A DNA stretch of 64,000 bases, taken from assembly GCA_009911035.1 (NCBI GenBank), contig QXWO01000012.1, positions 1 to 64,000 on the forward strand, read 5' to 3'. Both the position numbers and the translations under genes were made by a program. Below, piece by piece: positions 16,369-25,663 of this stretch. The notes under the pieces were generated by a model. That model saw only the letters and a program-made list of their open reading frames with translations, was not told the origin of the DNA and did no database searches. Position 1 is the stretch's first letter. Every line of letters begins with the position of its first letter. The DNA comes from Lachnospiraceae bacterium. GTDB lineage: Bacteria > Bacillota > Clostridia > Lachnospirales > Lachnospiraceae.

Positions 16369-18069
16369 ATGAATATCTTAGTGATAAATGGAAGTCCCAG
16401 AGGGAAAGCAAGTAATACCTACAGGCTGGCGCAGGCTTTTCTGGAAGGGATAAAGCAGGCCATACTTGGGCTGGCAGGCACCGGCAGTGGGCAGAAAGCG
16501 GACGCTCACGGGGAAAGCGGCAACAATGTCCGTGTGGAAGAACTTATGGTAAACAGGATGGATATCCGGTCATGTCTGGGATGTTTTTCCTGCTGGAATA
16601 AGACTCCTGGAAAGTGCTGCATAGGGGACGATATGGGGGAAGTGATTCAAAAGCTTTTATGGGCGGATATTACCATATGGAGTTTCCCACTGTATTATTA
16701 TTCTGTTCCAGGTGCACTAAAAAATCTGATTGACCGTCAGCTTCCTATGTGCCTCCCTTTTATGACGGAGAGGGAAGACCACGTGGGGAACGGGAGCCAT
16801 CCTGCAAGGTACGATATGTCGGGAAAGAAAACGGTAGTGATCTCTACCTGCGGATTTTATACAGCGGAAGGGAACTATGACGGGGTAAAAAGCCTGTTTG
16901 ACCATATGTGCGGACGGGGTTCATACACCGAAATTTTCTGCGGGCAGGGAGAACTATTCCGGGTACCGGAATTGTCCCAGAGAACAGATGAATATCTCTC
17001 CTATGTGAAAGCTGCCGGAAGGGAATATGCAAAGGGAGATATATCTGTCAGTACGAGGAAGGCTTTGGAGGAACTTCTATATCCGAAGGAGATGTTTGAA
17101 AGCATGGCGGACGCCAGTTGGGGGATAGATAAGGAAAGCGGGGAAAAGGAAACGGATACGCTAATCTTTACCAGACAAATGGCGGCCCTTTACCGTAAGG
17201 ATAGCTATGCAGGGAAAGAACTGGTGCTGGAGATGCTCTACACCGATTTGGACGAGTGCTATCAGATTGTTTTAGGAAAGGAAGGCAGCCGGGTCTTAAA
17301 AGATGGGTTTAAGGAGGCCACTACCCGGATCGAAACACCCGTTACGGTGTGGAAGTCGATTGCTGCCGGGGAAATCCGGGGCGATGAGGCATTGATGAGG
17401 CATCTTTATAAAGTAAAGGGCGATTTTAGCCTTATGATAAACTGGGATAACTATTTTGGCAGTTATGGGGGAAGTGCAGCAGGGGAAGCGGGAAAGGTGC
17501 AGACGCCGGAAGGACGGAAGGCTATGAGCAGAAAAGGAACTAGTATGAATATTATGCTGATTCCGTGGATTATTTTCTGGGTGGCAGTTCCTATAAACGG
17601 ACAGGTAGGCAGTCTGGCAGGAATTGGAGCATGCGCGCTGGTTCCGCTTTTGTTTTACCAGTATAAAAAGACCTTTTATGATGTACTCACCGGAGCATTG
17701 GTGTCAGGGCTTTCTGTGACAGTGCTGCTGGGAGGGCCGGAGAGAATTATTTTGCCTGTAAGTTACTTTGCATTTGGCCTTATGTGGTCTGTAAGCTGCC
17801 TTGGGAAGATTCCCCTAACCGCCCATTACTCCATGAATGATTACGGAGGGGACAGGGCCCTGCAGAATCCTCTTTTTGTAAAGACTAACCGGATATTGAC
17901 ACTTTTGTGGGGAATATTGTATCTGCTGACACCTGTCTGGACGTATATTCTGATGGGGACGGAGATTAGCGGATTTACGGGGGCAGTGAACTCGGTTCTG
18001 CCCGCTTTAATGGGAATTTTTACTGTATGGTTCCAGAGGTGGTATCCGGCAAAGGTGGCAGGAGGGTGA
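16369..18069 (+). CDS. Flavodoxin-fold oxidoreductase fused to SCP2-like and membrane domains
   Basis: A 566-residue multidomain protein. Residues 1-215 are an NAD(P)H:FMN-reductase-type flavodoxin fold (NGSPRGKASNT phosphate-binding loop, SWNKTPGKC-like cysteine pair, FPLYYYSVPGALKNL). Residues about 275-375 resemble an SCP2 lipid-binding domain (ITVWKSI-like strand, GDFSLMINW). Residues about 385-566 hold five or six membrane segments. The combination suggests redox chemistry on a hydrophobic or xenobiotic substrate at the membrane; this is inference. ATG 16369 is chosen because GGAGG lies five bases upstream. It is co-directional with padR, so it may be induced by the PadR ligand. Confidence 0.75.
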   Translation: MNILVINGSPRGKASNTYRLAQAFLEGIKQAILGLAGTGSGQKADAHGESGNNVRVEELMVNRMDIRSCLGCFSCWNKTPGKCCIGDDMGEVIQKLLWADITIWSFPLYYYSVPGALKNLIDRQLPMCLPFMTEREDHVGNGSHPARYDMSGKKTVVISTCGFYTAEGNYDGVKSLFDHMCGRGSYTEIFCGQGELFRVPELSQRTDEYLSYVKAAGREYAKGDISVSTRKALEELLYPKEMFESMADASWGIDKESGEKETDTLIFTRQMAALYRKDSYAGKELVLEMLYTDLDECYQIVLGKEGSRVLKDGFKEATTRIETPVTVWKSIAAGEIRGDEALMRHLYKVKGDFSLMINWDNYFGSYGGSAAGEAGKVQTPEGRKAMSRKGTSMNIMLIPWIIFWVAVPINGQVGSLAGIGACALVPLLFYQYKKTFYDVLTGALVSGLSVTVLLGGPERIILPVSYFAFGLMWSVSCLGKIPLTAHYSMNDYGGDRALQNPLFVKTNRILTLLWGILYLLTPVWTYILMGTEISGFTGAVNSVLPALMGIFTVWFQRWYPAKVAGG

Positions 18070-18238
18070 TGACGTTATACTAAAAAGATCCTTTTACCTT
18101 CTCCTTTTTGGCGGCATAATAAAAATTTGCTGGTACCTGGGTCGCAGATATCGTATAATAAAATCGGGAATTAACCTGAAGGAAAAAATGAAAAGCTAAA
18201 ATGCTCATGGGCAGTGGAAGGTTATAGGTATATAGCAG

Positions 18239-18880
18239 ATGAAAATGGCAAAAATCAACCGTGAGGATATGCTGGAACTGACCAGAAGGATGACTCTTAA
18301 GCGGAACTGTTTTGACAGGATTGCAGGGGCATATCTGGATGAGGAGGGCTTTGTGGACGGAACTTTTAACAAGCATTTCCAGAAACTGTCGCCCAAAGAC
18401 CAGCAGGTAAATTTAAATATTGCAAAAACGATTCCTTTTTCTGATACAAACGTGCAGTTGAAAGAATATGATTTCGGCGAGGCGGACAGGAAGCCGGGGA
18501 GTATATGGCAGCTTCTTATGGCATTGAAAGAATGCGAATTGAAGAATGATGCGATGCTGGATGTGCTCTATGAGGAATTCGGGCAGAGCTATCAGGGAAG
18601 TGGCAGTTATGCGGTGTACTTTTTCCATGGCAGCTATGATGTGCCGCTGAAAGCCGGTGATAAGGAAAGTTTGTGGGAATCGGAGGAGGTCTATCAGTTT
18701 CTGGTCTGCGCGGTCTGTCCGGTAAGAGGAGACTATGAGCCGGGGAAGCCGGAATGTGGATTCCTTTTTCCTGCATTTAAGGACAGGAGCAGCGATATAT
18801 ACAGGATCGACGTGTTTGCGGCGGATGGAGCGTCCCGGCAGGCAGAGAGTTTAAGGAGAATCCTGTTTTCAAAGAAATAA
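18239..18880 (+). CDS. DUF4317 protein, short form
   Basis: A 213-residue soluble protein that follows the DUF4317 pattern: an N-terminal helix, CFDRIAGAYLD, a YAVYFFHGSYDVP strand, EEVYQFLVCAVCPV and a final FLFPAFKDRSSDIY block. Family members usually run to about 400 residues; this one ends where their second half would begin, with a proper stop, so it is a natural short form or a 3' truncation. The start is uncertain: ATG 18239 or 18245, neither with a strong ribosome binding site. Function unknown. Confidence 0.65.
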   Translation: MKMAKINREDMLELTRRMTLKRNCFDRIAGAYLDEEGFVDGTFNKHFQKLSPKDQQVNLNIAKTIPFSDTNVQLKEYDFGEADRKPGSIWQLLMALKECELKNDAMLDVLYEEFGQSYQGSGSYAVYFFHGSYDVPLKAGDKESLWESEEVYQFLVCAVCPVRGDYEPGKPECGFLFPAFKDRSSDIYRIDVFAADGASRQAESLRRILFSKK

Positions 18881-18891
18881 GTATGCGCTAA

Positions 18892-18930
18892 AGAGTGCAG
18901 ATTGGGGAAATTTTAAAGTACGCTCTGGGG
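18892..18930 (+). repeat. Dispersed intergenic repeat, family B (copy 2)
   Basis: It carries AGAGTGCAGATTGGGGAAAT and then a CGCTCT arm. Similarity to copy 3 (47994) continues into AAGGA and TTGCAAAGT, overlapping the start of the downstream esterase gene. Confidence 0.55.
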
Positions 18931-18944
18931 AAAGGATAAGGAAC

Positions 18945-19760
18945 ATGATTTGCAAAGTATGTGATATTAAAAATGAAGGCTCCTTGGAAGACGCGAAGCT
19001 GACGCTGTATCTTCTGGAGGACTCGCCGGAGATGATGGTTCATGAAAGACCGATTATCATGATCTGTCCGGGAGGAGGATATCATTTTTTGTCGGACCGG
19101 GAAGCGGATATTGTAGCCGCACAGTATGTAGCCATGGGGTATCATGCTGCCGTGCTTCGGTACTCGATTAGTCCGGCAGTTTTTCCCACAGCTTTTTTGG
19201 AGCTGGGCAGGTCAGTGATGCTGCTTCGACAGAATGCGGAAGAATGGCATATTGATGCGGACAGGATTTTTGTGTCGGGATTTTCAGCTGGAGGACATCT
19301 GGCAGCAAGCTACGGGATGTTCTGGGGCCGGGAATGGGTCGGTGAAAAGCTGGGGGCAGAGCCGGAAATGCTCCGCCCCAACGGTATGCTTTTATGTTAT
19401 CCTGTCATTACTTCCGGGGAATTTGCCCATGAAGGCTCCTTTAGGAATCTTCTTGGTGATGCATATGAGGAGAAGAAGGATAGTTTGTCCCTGGAGAACT
19501 TTGTAAGTGCGCAGACGCCCCCGGCTTTTATCTGGCATACTTATGAAGACGGCGATGTGCCAGTGCAGAATTCCCTGCTGCTGGTAAGTGAAATGGTCCG
19601 GCAGAAAATACCTGTAGAGTTCCATATGTTTGAAAAGGGTGGACATGGACTTGCCCTTGCAAGCCCTGTGACCCAGAAATCGGAAACGGACATAAGAGTA
19701 TTTGAGTCTGCCGCAGAGTGGATGAAACTGGCAGGTTTATGGCTGAAAAATTTTGGATAA
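18945..19760 (+). CDS. Alpha/beta-hydrolase esterase
   Basis: A 271-residue cytoplasmic alpha/beta hydrolase. It has a PGGGY oxyanion loop near residue 47, nucleophile elbow GFSAGG (serine near 109), the acid in HTYEDGDVPV and a C-terminal GGHGL histidine. This is the layout of the acetyl-xylan esterase/BD-FAE-like family, which removes acyl groups from sugars. No signal peptide is present, so it should act on imported oligosaccharides. The start ATG lies inside a family-B repeat copy and its upstream AAGGA is adequate. It is a single gene before the thrS promoter. Confidence 0.82.
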   Translation: MICKVCDIKNEGSLEDAKLTLYLLEDSPEMMVHERPIIMICPGGGYHFLSDREADIVAAQYVAMGYHAAVLRYSISPAVFPTAFLELGRSVMLLRQNAEEWHIDADRIFVSGFSAGGHLAASYGMFWGREWVGEKLGAEPEMLRPNGMLLCYPVITSGEFAHEGSFRNLLGDAYEEKKDSLSLENFVSAQTPPAFIWHTYEDGDVPVQNSLLLVSEMVRQKIPVEFHMFEKGGHGLALASPVTQKSETDIRVFESAAEWMKLAGLWLKNFG

Positions 19761-19779
19761 TGTTTTGGAAATTTTAGAT

Positions 19780-19808
19780 TTGACAGCTGCCTAAAACAGT
19801 GCTATGAT
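19780..19808 (+). promoter_or_regulatory. Sigma-A promoter of thrS
   Basis: A perfect TTGACA (19780-19785), 17-base spacer and TATGAT (19803-19808). The T-box leader begins immediately downstream. Confidence 0.8.
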
Positions 19809-19814
19809 TACAAA

Positions 19815-20100
19815 AAAGAACATATAAAAGCCATGAAGGAAAAGAGTAGTATGCAGGAATCATCCAGAGAGGATGGCATTTGGTGGAAGTCATTTATGAG
19901 AAATGTATACGAAAACCATTCCGGAGCTGTAATGCCGAAGATATATGGGATCCCAAGGGAGTCATAGATTTTTAAGCGTTGCCGTATGCCTGCGTTAAGG
20001 GATAAGATTTGATGGAATCTGAAGTGAAAAATTAAGGTGGAACCGTGCAGGAGTGCACCCTTAGACATACATTTGATTTGTATGTTTAAGGGTGCTTTTT
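19815..20100 (+). promoter_or_regulatory. T-box riboswitch (threonyl) with terminator
   Basis: The leader has the T-box core AAGGTGGAACCGTGC (20034-20048), which pairs with the uncharged tRNA acceptor end. It is followed by a terminator stem from 20055 (GCACCC) to 20095 with a T-run. Upstream are stem I features including AGAGAGGATGG and a GAGAAATGTA region. A threonine codon, ACC at 19915-19917, is the best specifier candidate, though the fold was not computed. Uncharged tRNA-Thr would favour the antiterminator and thrS expression. Confidence 0.88.
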
Positions 20101-20148
20101 AGTTACAACAATCTGTTCCGCAAAGGGCGGCAGGGAAGGAGAAGAAAA

Positions 20149-21915
20149 ATGAAGGTAATATTAAAAGATGGTCAGTTGATTGAGGGAAGTTTTGAGGAGA
20201 AGGGAATCAGGGAAGCATTCTGGCATACCAGCGCCCATGTGCTGGCGCAGGCGGTGAAGTGTCTGTATCCGGGGACAAAATGCGCCATCGGGCCTGCAAT
20301 TGAGAATGGATTTTACTATGATTTTGAGTTTGATTTTCCATTTTCCGAGGAACAGCTCCAGGCAGTCGAGGGAGAGATGAGAAAGATCGTAAAGGAAGCG
20401 CTGCCACTGGAGGTTTATGAGATGGGCAGACAGGAAGCGGCTGTCTATATGAAAGAGAGAGGGGAGTCCTACAAGCTTGAAATGATAGAGAATCTTCCGG
20501 AGGAGGAGACAATCAGCTTTTACAGGCAGGGGGATTATGCGGAATTCTGTGCAGGGCCTCACATCTCCAATACATGCCAGATCAAGGCTTTTAAGCTTTT
20601 GTCCATTGCCGGAGCCTATTGGAGGGGAAATGAGAACAATAAAATGCTTACAAGGATTTACGGGATTTCTTTCCCCAAGGCTTCCCAGTTGGATGAGCAT
20701 TTGAAGATGCTGGAGGAGGCAAAAGCCCGGGACCACAGGAAGATAGGAAAAGAGCTGGGACTGTTTACGATTATGGAGGAAGGGCCGGGGTTCCCCTTTT
20801 TCCTGCCCAAGGGAATGGTACTGAAAAATATTTTGGTGGATTACTGGCGGAGGATTCATGAGCAGGAGGGCTATATGGAAATCTCCACGCCTATGATGCT
20901 TAACAGGAGTCTGTGGGAGACTTCTGGCCATTGGGAACACTACCGAGAAAATATGTATGCGACAGTAATCGACGATGTGGATTATGCAGTAAAGCCCATG
21001 AACTGTCCGGGCGGGATGCTTGTGTATAAGATGGAACCTCATTCTTACAAAGAGCTTCCCATGCGTATGGGAGAGCTTGGGCTGGTACACAGGCATGAAA
21101 AATCAGGACAGTTACACGGGCTGATGCGTGTCAGATGCTTTACACAGGATGATGCTCATATATTTATGACGAAGGAGCAGATCACGGACGAAATCCAGGG
21201 GATTGTACGGCTGATTGACAGGGTATATTCTAAATTCGGGTTTACTTATTATGTGGAACTTTCTACAAGACCGGAAAATAGTATCGGAAGCGATGAGGAT
21301 TGGGAACTGGCAACAAAGGCTCTTGAAAATGCAATCAGGGAGATGGGGGTTGCCTATACAGTGAATGAGGGCGACGGTGCTTTTTACGGCCCGAAGATTG
21401 ACTTCCATTTACAAGATTCTATCGGGCGTACATGGCAGTGCGGGACGATTCAGCTTGACTTCCAGCTTCCCCTGCGTTTTGAGGCAGAATATGTGGGAGC
21501 AGACGGGGAAAGACACAGACCTATTATGATACACAGGGTGGTGTTTGGATCAATTGAGCGGTTTATCGGTATTTTGATTGAACATTATGCAGGAAAGTTC
21601 CCCATGTGGCTGGCACCGGTCCAGGTAAAGATTCTGCCAGTTTCTGACAAATATTTGCAGTACAGCAAGGCGGTGGCGGAGAAACTAAAGGAACAGGGAA
21701 TGCGTGTGGAGACAGACACACGGGATGAAAAGCTTGGCTATAAGATCAGGAGCGCACAGCTTGAAAAAATACCTTATATGGTTGTCATAGGAGAGAAAGA
21801 GCAGGAAGGAAGCAGTGTATCGGTGCGTTGCAGGGATGCGGAAAGGGGGAGACAGGATATGGGAGAAATGGCGCTGGAAGAATTCTGCAAAATGCTTAAA
21901 GAAAGCAGAGACTAA
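20149..21915 (+). CDS. thrS: Threonyl-tRNA synthetase
   Basis: A 588-residue class II synthetase. It lacks most of the N-terminal TGS domain and goes almost directly into the editing domain (HTSAH near residue 26, with a distal CAGPH). The catalytic core shows MNCPGG (zinc-binding Cys), RCFTQDDAH motif 2 and the IERFIGILIEH motif 3. The anticodon-binding domain follows from about 490. Clostridial ThrS often has this short form. ATG 20149 follows GGGAAGGAGAAG; upstream in-frame sequence is part of the leader. Controlled by the T-box. Confidence 0.95.
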   Translation: MKVILKDGQLIEGSFEEKGIREAFWHTSAHVLAQAVKCLYPGTKCAIGPAIENGFYYDFEFDFPFSEEQLQAVEGEMRKIVKEALPLEVYEMGRQEAAVYMKERGESYKLEMIENLPEEETISFYRQGDYAEFCAGPHISNTCQIKAFKLLSIAGAYWRGNENNKMLTRIYGISFPKASQLDEHLKMLEEAKARDHRKIGKELGLFTIMEEGPGFPFFLPKGMVLKNILVDYWRRIHEQEGYMEISTPMMLNRSLWETSGHWEHYRENMYATVIDDVDYAVKPMNCPGGMLVYKMEPHSYKELPMRMGELGLVHRHEKSGQLHGLMRVRCFTQDDAHIFMTKEQITDEIQGIVRLIDRVYSKFGFTYYVELSTRPENSIGSDEDWELATKALENAIREMGVAYTVNEGDGAFYGPKIDFHLQDSIGRTWQCGTIQLDFQLPLRFEAEYVGADGERHRPIMIHRVVFGSIERFIGILIEHYAGKFPMWLAPVQVKILPVSDKYLQYSKAVAEKLKEQGMRVETDTRDEKLGYKIRSAQLEKIPYMVVIGEKEQEGSSVSVRCRDAERGRQDMGEMALEEFCKMLKESRD

Positions 21916-21957
21916 TGTTAAACAACGATGTAAAGCTTCGCCAGACATCCGTTGTTC

Positions 21958-21996
21958 AACAAACGCTGCCACGCTCCGCGAGACAGCTTATTGTAA
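21958..21996 (+). repeat. Dispersed intergenic repeat, family A (copy 1)
   Basis: It begins AACAAACGCTGCC and ends CAGCTTATTGTAA; the two ends form an imperfect inverted repeat. Related copies lie at 26582, 48063 and 60180. A second palindrome (AACAACGATGT with ACATCCGTTGTT, 21921-21956) sits just before it. Confidence 0.6.
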
Positions 21997-21998
21997 AC

Positions 21999-22036
21999 AA
22001 AAACAGCAGCTAAACACATAAAGGGTTTAGCTGCTG
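21999..22036 (-). terminator. Terminator of the glgC-glgD operon
   Basis: A perfect 12-bp stem (22004-22015 with 22025-22036) is followed on the minus strand by five T and a T-rich stretch (complement of 21991-22003). It stands about 40 bases after the glgD stop. Confidence 0.85.
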
Positions 22037-22076
22037 TATGTTACAGCGGGGCCCCGCCGTAATTTGTTTATAAAAA

Positions 22077-23219
22077 CTATACCGTCTGGAGTTTCCCTAT
22101 GTAAACCGGGAAGGTATCGGTACCTTTCATTTCTTTACCTGCTGAAATGATAACATTTTTGTCTGTGATGAGATATTCAATGTTACATCCTGCCTCAACC
22201 ACAGTGTCCTGCATTAAAATACAGTTTTTAACTTTAGCGCCTTTGGCAACCTTAACGCCACGGAATAGAATACTGTTTTCCACATCGCCCTCAATGATAC
22301 ATCCGTCAGCAGCCATTACGTTCTGGATTTTGGCGCCTGCAATGTATCTGGTAGGATTGTCGTCACGAATTTTGGTGTAAATAGGAGAACGGGCGAAAAG
22401 GGCATCCAGATTGTAGTCATCCAGAAGTCTCATATTTTCGTCAAAGTAGCTCTTCATGTCACAGATCCGTGCAATATATCCATCATATTTATAAGCCTGT
22501 ACATTTAATTTATTGAGCTGGGGCAGCAGGACATCGCGCTCGAAATATTCCTGACCACGGACAAATGCCGTGTTGATCAGGTCGATCAGCAATTCACGTT
22601 CTACGATAAAGGTATTCATGGAGAAGTTCTGAACGCCGGATGCCTTGGAATTTACATAAATTTTCACAATACGCCCGTTTTCAATATCAAAAGTGTAATA
22701 ATAGCTCTGCTCTGTAGCCGGGGAATTAAGCAGCCCGGTGGGAAGTTCCTGCTGATTGTAAGCAACGGTAACATCCGCGCCGCTTTCCATATGGGATTTA
22801 AGCATGGCTTTAAAGTCAAAGTTCATTACGGTATTTGTGTCTGTCATGGCAACGTATTTTTCTTTCTGGTCTACCAGAAATTCCAGAAGAGAGGCGAGAG
22901 CGCCTACACGTCCGGTGTAAGGCTTGGATGCTTTTTCCGCATAAGGAGGGAAAATATTTAAACCGCCGTTCTTGCGGACAAGATCCCATTCACGTCCGGA
23001 AGCTAAATGATCCATCAGGGAATGATAATTATTGTTGACCACAACAGAAATATTGTTGATATTGCAGTTTGTCATGCTTGACAAAGGAAAATCAATCAGG
23101 CGGTAACGGCTGGCAAAAGGGATGGAAGCCATCAGACGCACGTTGACCAGTTCGGGAACCAGTGAGTCATAACTGTTTGGGAAAAGAATTCCAAGCACAC
23201 TTGTATTTGATTTTACCAT
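22077..23219 (-). CDS. glgD: GlgD, glucose-1-phosphate adenylyltransferase regulatory subunit
   Basis: A 380-residue nucleotidyltransferase homologue with the GlgC fold ([17 protein letters not shown], then a left-handed beta-helix C-terminus with repeated hexapeptides such as GDVENSILF). It lacks the GGxGxRL nucleotide loop of GlgC and starts instead [14 protein letters not shown], as expected for GlgD, the noncatalytic partner in Firmicutes. Its start overlaps the end of glgC by seven bases, so the two are co-translated and form the ADP-glucose pyrophosphorylase for glycogen synthesis. Confidence 0.93.
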   Translation of the reverse strand: MVKSNTSVLGILFPNSYDSLVPELVNVRLMASIPFASRYRLIDFPLSSMTNCNINNISVVVNNNYHSLMDHLASGREWDLVRKNGGLNIFPPYAEKASKPYTGRVGALASLLEFLVDQKEKYVAMTDTNTVMNFDFKAMLKSHMESGADVTVAYNQQELPTGLLNSPATEQSYYYTFDIENGRIVKIYVNSKASGVQNFSMNTFIVERELLIDLINTAFVRGQEYFERDVLLPQLNKLNVQAYKYDGYIARICDMKSYFDENMRLLDDYNLDALFARSPIYTKIRDDNPTRYIAGAKIQNVMAADGCIIEGDVENSILFRGVKVAKGAKVKNCILMQDTVVEAGCNIEYLITDKNVIISAGKEMKGTDTFPVYIGKLQTV

Positions 23220-24427
23220 TGTTCTTCACCGCCTTCTACATTTTTATTTACCATGGCTTTGGGACCGATTTTTGCATTGGCTCCGATGGTGATGCCATTG
23301 CCGATAGTGGCTACGTCATGGGCATCGCCGTCGCCGGAAGGCATTGCACCTACCACGGCATTTTCGCCGATGGTTACATTTTCAGCCACGATACAGTGCT
23401 TCACAACAGCGCCGGATTTGACCACGGTGTTGCCCATGATAACAGCATCTTCAATGACAGCGCCGTCTTCCACGCGCACGCCTGCAAATAAGATGGAATG
23501 TTTCACGGTACCTTTGATCCGGCAGCCATCGGTAATCATGGAGTTTTCTACAATTGCGCCGGGGTTGATTTTATGTCCGGTCATACCGCTGTTGCGGCTG
23601 TAGACTTTCCAGTTGTCATCAAAAAGATTGATTCCGCTGTGCTCGGGATCCAGGACTTCCATGTTGGCTTCCCATAAAGAAGCAATCGTTCCCACATCCT
23701 TCCAGTATCCGCTGAAATGATAAGCATACATCCTGCGGCTGTCGCGCAGAAGATTAGGAATGATATTTTTGCCAAAGTCATTTTCTGACGTGGTGTCTGC
23801 TTCATCCTCTTCCAGATACTTCTTAAGGATATCCCAGTTGAAAATATAGATACCCATGGAAGCTAAGTTGGACTTGGGATTCTTGGGTTTTTCCTGGAAT
23901 TCGGTAATTTTGTCGTTTTCGTCCGCAACCATCAGACCGAAACGGGGAGCTTCCTCCCAGGGAACTTCCATTACGGCTACGCTGAATTCAGCATCTTTTT
24001 CCTTGTGGAACTTAAGAAAATCGCTGTAATCCTGCTTGCAGATCTGGTCGCCGGAGAGAATAATAACATATTCAGGGTCATACCGTTCAATAAACGATAT
24101 ATTCTGGTAAATCGCATTTGCGGTTCCCTTGTACCAGTCTGAGCCGCTTGCCTTCTGGTAAGGCGGCAGGACATGGACGCCTCCGTAAAGTCTGTCCAGA
24201 TCCCAAGGCTGGCCGTTACCGATGTATTCATTCAGTTCCAGCGGCTGGTACTGGGTCAAAATACCTACAGTGTCAATTCCGGAATTGACACAGTTAGAAA
24301 GCGGAAAGTCGATGATACGGTATTTTCCGCCAAAGGGTACTGCTGGTTTGGCAAGCTTCTCTGTCAGGGCATAAAGACGTGAACCCTGACCGCCGGCAAG
24401 AAGCATTGCAATCATTTCTTTTGCCAT
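23213..24427 (-). CDS. glgC: Glucose-1-phosphate adenylyltransferase, catalytic subunit
   Basis: A 404-residue enzyme that makes ADP-glucose from glucose-1-phosphate and ATP. It has the [10 protein letters not shown] nucleotide loop, [19 protein letters not shown], the [11 protein letters not shown] substrate loop, SGDQI metal site and a C-terminal beta-helix. GlgD follows in the same operon. A good AGGAGG site precedes ATG 24427. The glycogen synthase and branching enzyme genes are not in the window, but a GH13 enzyme is at 58405. Confidence 0.95.
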   Translation of the reverse strand: MAKEMIAMLLAGGQGSRLYALTEKLAKPAVPFGGKYRIIDFPLSNCVNSGIDTVGILTQYQPLELNEYIGNGQPWDLDRLYGGVHVLPPYQKASGSDWYKGTANAIYQNISFIERYDPEYVIILSGDQICKQDYSDFLKFHKEKDAEFSVAVMEVPWEEAPRFGLMVADENDKITEFQEKPKNPKSNLASMGIYIFNWDILKKYLEEDEADTTSENDFGKNIIPNLLRDSRRMYAYHFSGYWKDVGTIASLWEANMEVLDPEHSGINLFDDNWKVYSRNSGMTGHKINPGAIVENSMITDGCRIKGTVKHSILFAGVRVEDGAVIEDAVIMGNTVVKSGAVVKHCIVAENVTIGENAVVGAMPSGDGDAHDVATIGNGITIGANAKIGPKAMVNKNVEGGEEQW

Positions 24428-24571
24428 AATACAATCCTCCTAATTTATTACCTCTATAAGAATTATACATCATAATGACGATTAATGGTAGTTTTTATAG
24501 AAAATTATTAGTAAAAATTACAATTGTTTTTTCCAGATTATTTTTCTGGCCCTGCCCAGAAACGTGGGGTG

Positions 24572-25429
24572 TTAACTAACGCTGCACTGGGCGTATTTTT
24601 TGGGAGAAATGCCCACTGCACGGGTGAAGGCTTTGAAAAAATTGCTGTAATCCGAGAAGCCGCTTTTTTCATATGCCTCCATGGCGCTGGCGCCATCGCT
24701 TAAAAGGGCTTTAGCGATGCTGATGCGCCGGGCGGTTATGTATTTGTTTATGGTGGTTCCCGTTGCCCCTTTGAAAATGCGGCAGATGTAGGATTCGCTT
24801 AAATAAAATTTCCCTGCAAGCTGGCCGATGGTGATAGGGGAAGTAATATTTAAATTAATGTATGCCAGAATGTCGTCCACCTGCTGGTTATAGATACAGG
24901 CGGGGGCAGCTTTCGCCGGATGGCTGGTCAGGGCAAGTCTGTTGAGCAGTACCAGCAGTTCCATGAAAGCAGTCTGCTCCAGAATGTCATGTCCGTACCC
25001 TTCCGCACCGGTGATTTTATTAATATAGTAGAGAAAGCGTTTCTGTTGGTCACGGCTTAAGGATATCTTATGGGAAAAATCAGCCGGGCGGTGTGAGAAA
25101 CAGGCATCCAGATTTGTTTTCGGGGAACCAAGGCGCTTGGTATATTCGGGGTGGATGGAGAGCACAATACGTTCATGCATGATTTTATCCACCTGGGTAA
25201 TCTTGTGGCTCTCATACTGGTTAATAATAAAAACATTCCCCGGTTCAATGGCATAGAACTTGTTGTCAATGAGAAACTGCTTTCCGCCGGAGATGGAGTA
25301 GTAAATCTCATAGCAGTCATGGATGTGCATATCCATGGTTTTTTCTTCCTTATACAAATGTGCTATGGAAAAGGTTTGGGACTGGCGGCAGTTTTCTATG
25401 GCCTGTTTGCAGGAAGAAAGTTCAGTCAT
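24572..25429 (-). CDS. AraC-family transcriptional regulator
   Basis: A 285-residue regulator: N-terminal cupin-like ligand domain (MHIHDCYEIYYSISG) and C-terminal double helix-turn-helix (ITIGQLAGKFYLSESYICRIF, then SGFSDYSNFFKAFTRAVGISPKKY). ATG 25429 fits the family start; longer forms starting up to 25576 would add an unlikely hydrophobic head. It is divergent from kduI and kduD, with a palindrome in the shared region, so it probably senses a uronate metabolite and controls them. Confidence 0.87.
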   Translation of the reverse strand: MTELSSCKQAIENCRQSQTFSIAHLYKEEKTMDMHIHDCYEIYYSISGGKQFLIDNKFYAIEPGNVFIINQYESHKITQVDKIMHERIVLSIHPEYTKRLGSPKTNLDACFSHRPADFSHKISLSRDQQKRFLYYINKITGAEGYGHDILEQTAFMELLVLLNRLALTSHPAKAAPACIYNQQVDDILAYINLNITSPITIGQLAGKFYLSESYICRIFKGATGTTINKYITARRISIAKALLSDGASAMEAYEKSGFSDYSNFFKAFTRAVGISPKKYAQCSVS

Positions 25430-25538
25430 TGGCAGGGTATCCTTTCTTAAGTGAATGGTAAGACAATTTATGCAGTCCGGTGCCGGACCTCCTTTTTCAA
25501 TACTCTTTTTTAATATTATATAAAATAAGTTCAAGATA

Positions 25539-25551
25539 TGCAATAATTGCA
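25539..25551. promoter_or_regulatory. Palindrome in the araC-kduI divergent region
   Basis: TGCAATAATTGCA is a perfect 13-bp palindrome between the divergent genes. A TATAAT at 25587-25592 on the kduI side supports a promoter just downstream, though no good -35 is evident. It is a candidate operator for the AraC-type protein or another regulator. Confidence 0.3.
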
Positions 25552-25663
25552 GAAATATTTGAAAAGAAATAGACATTTTTTTCTAGTATAATAACAATAA
25601 CAGAAAAGACATATATTTGTTCCGGGACGGCGCTCCCGGGCGGGAAAGGAAGGGATTAGGAAG

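Noticed and set aside
20161-21096. Long minus-strand frame (311 codons) opposite thrS
   Set aside because: It is a shadow of the conserved thrS coding sequence; no ribosome binding site or domain.
25559-25592. Consensus promoter for kduI using TTGAAA and TATAAT
   Set aside because: The spacing is 22 bases, too long for a standard promoter; only the -10 box is credible.
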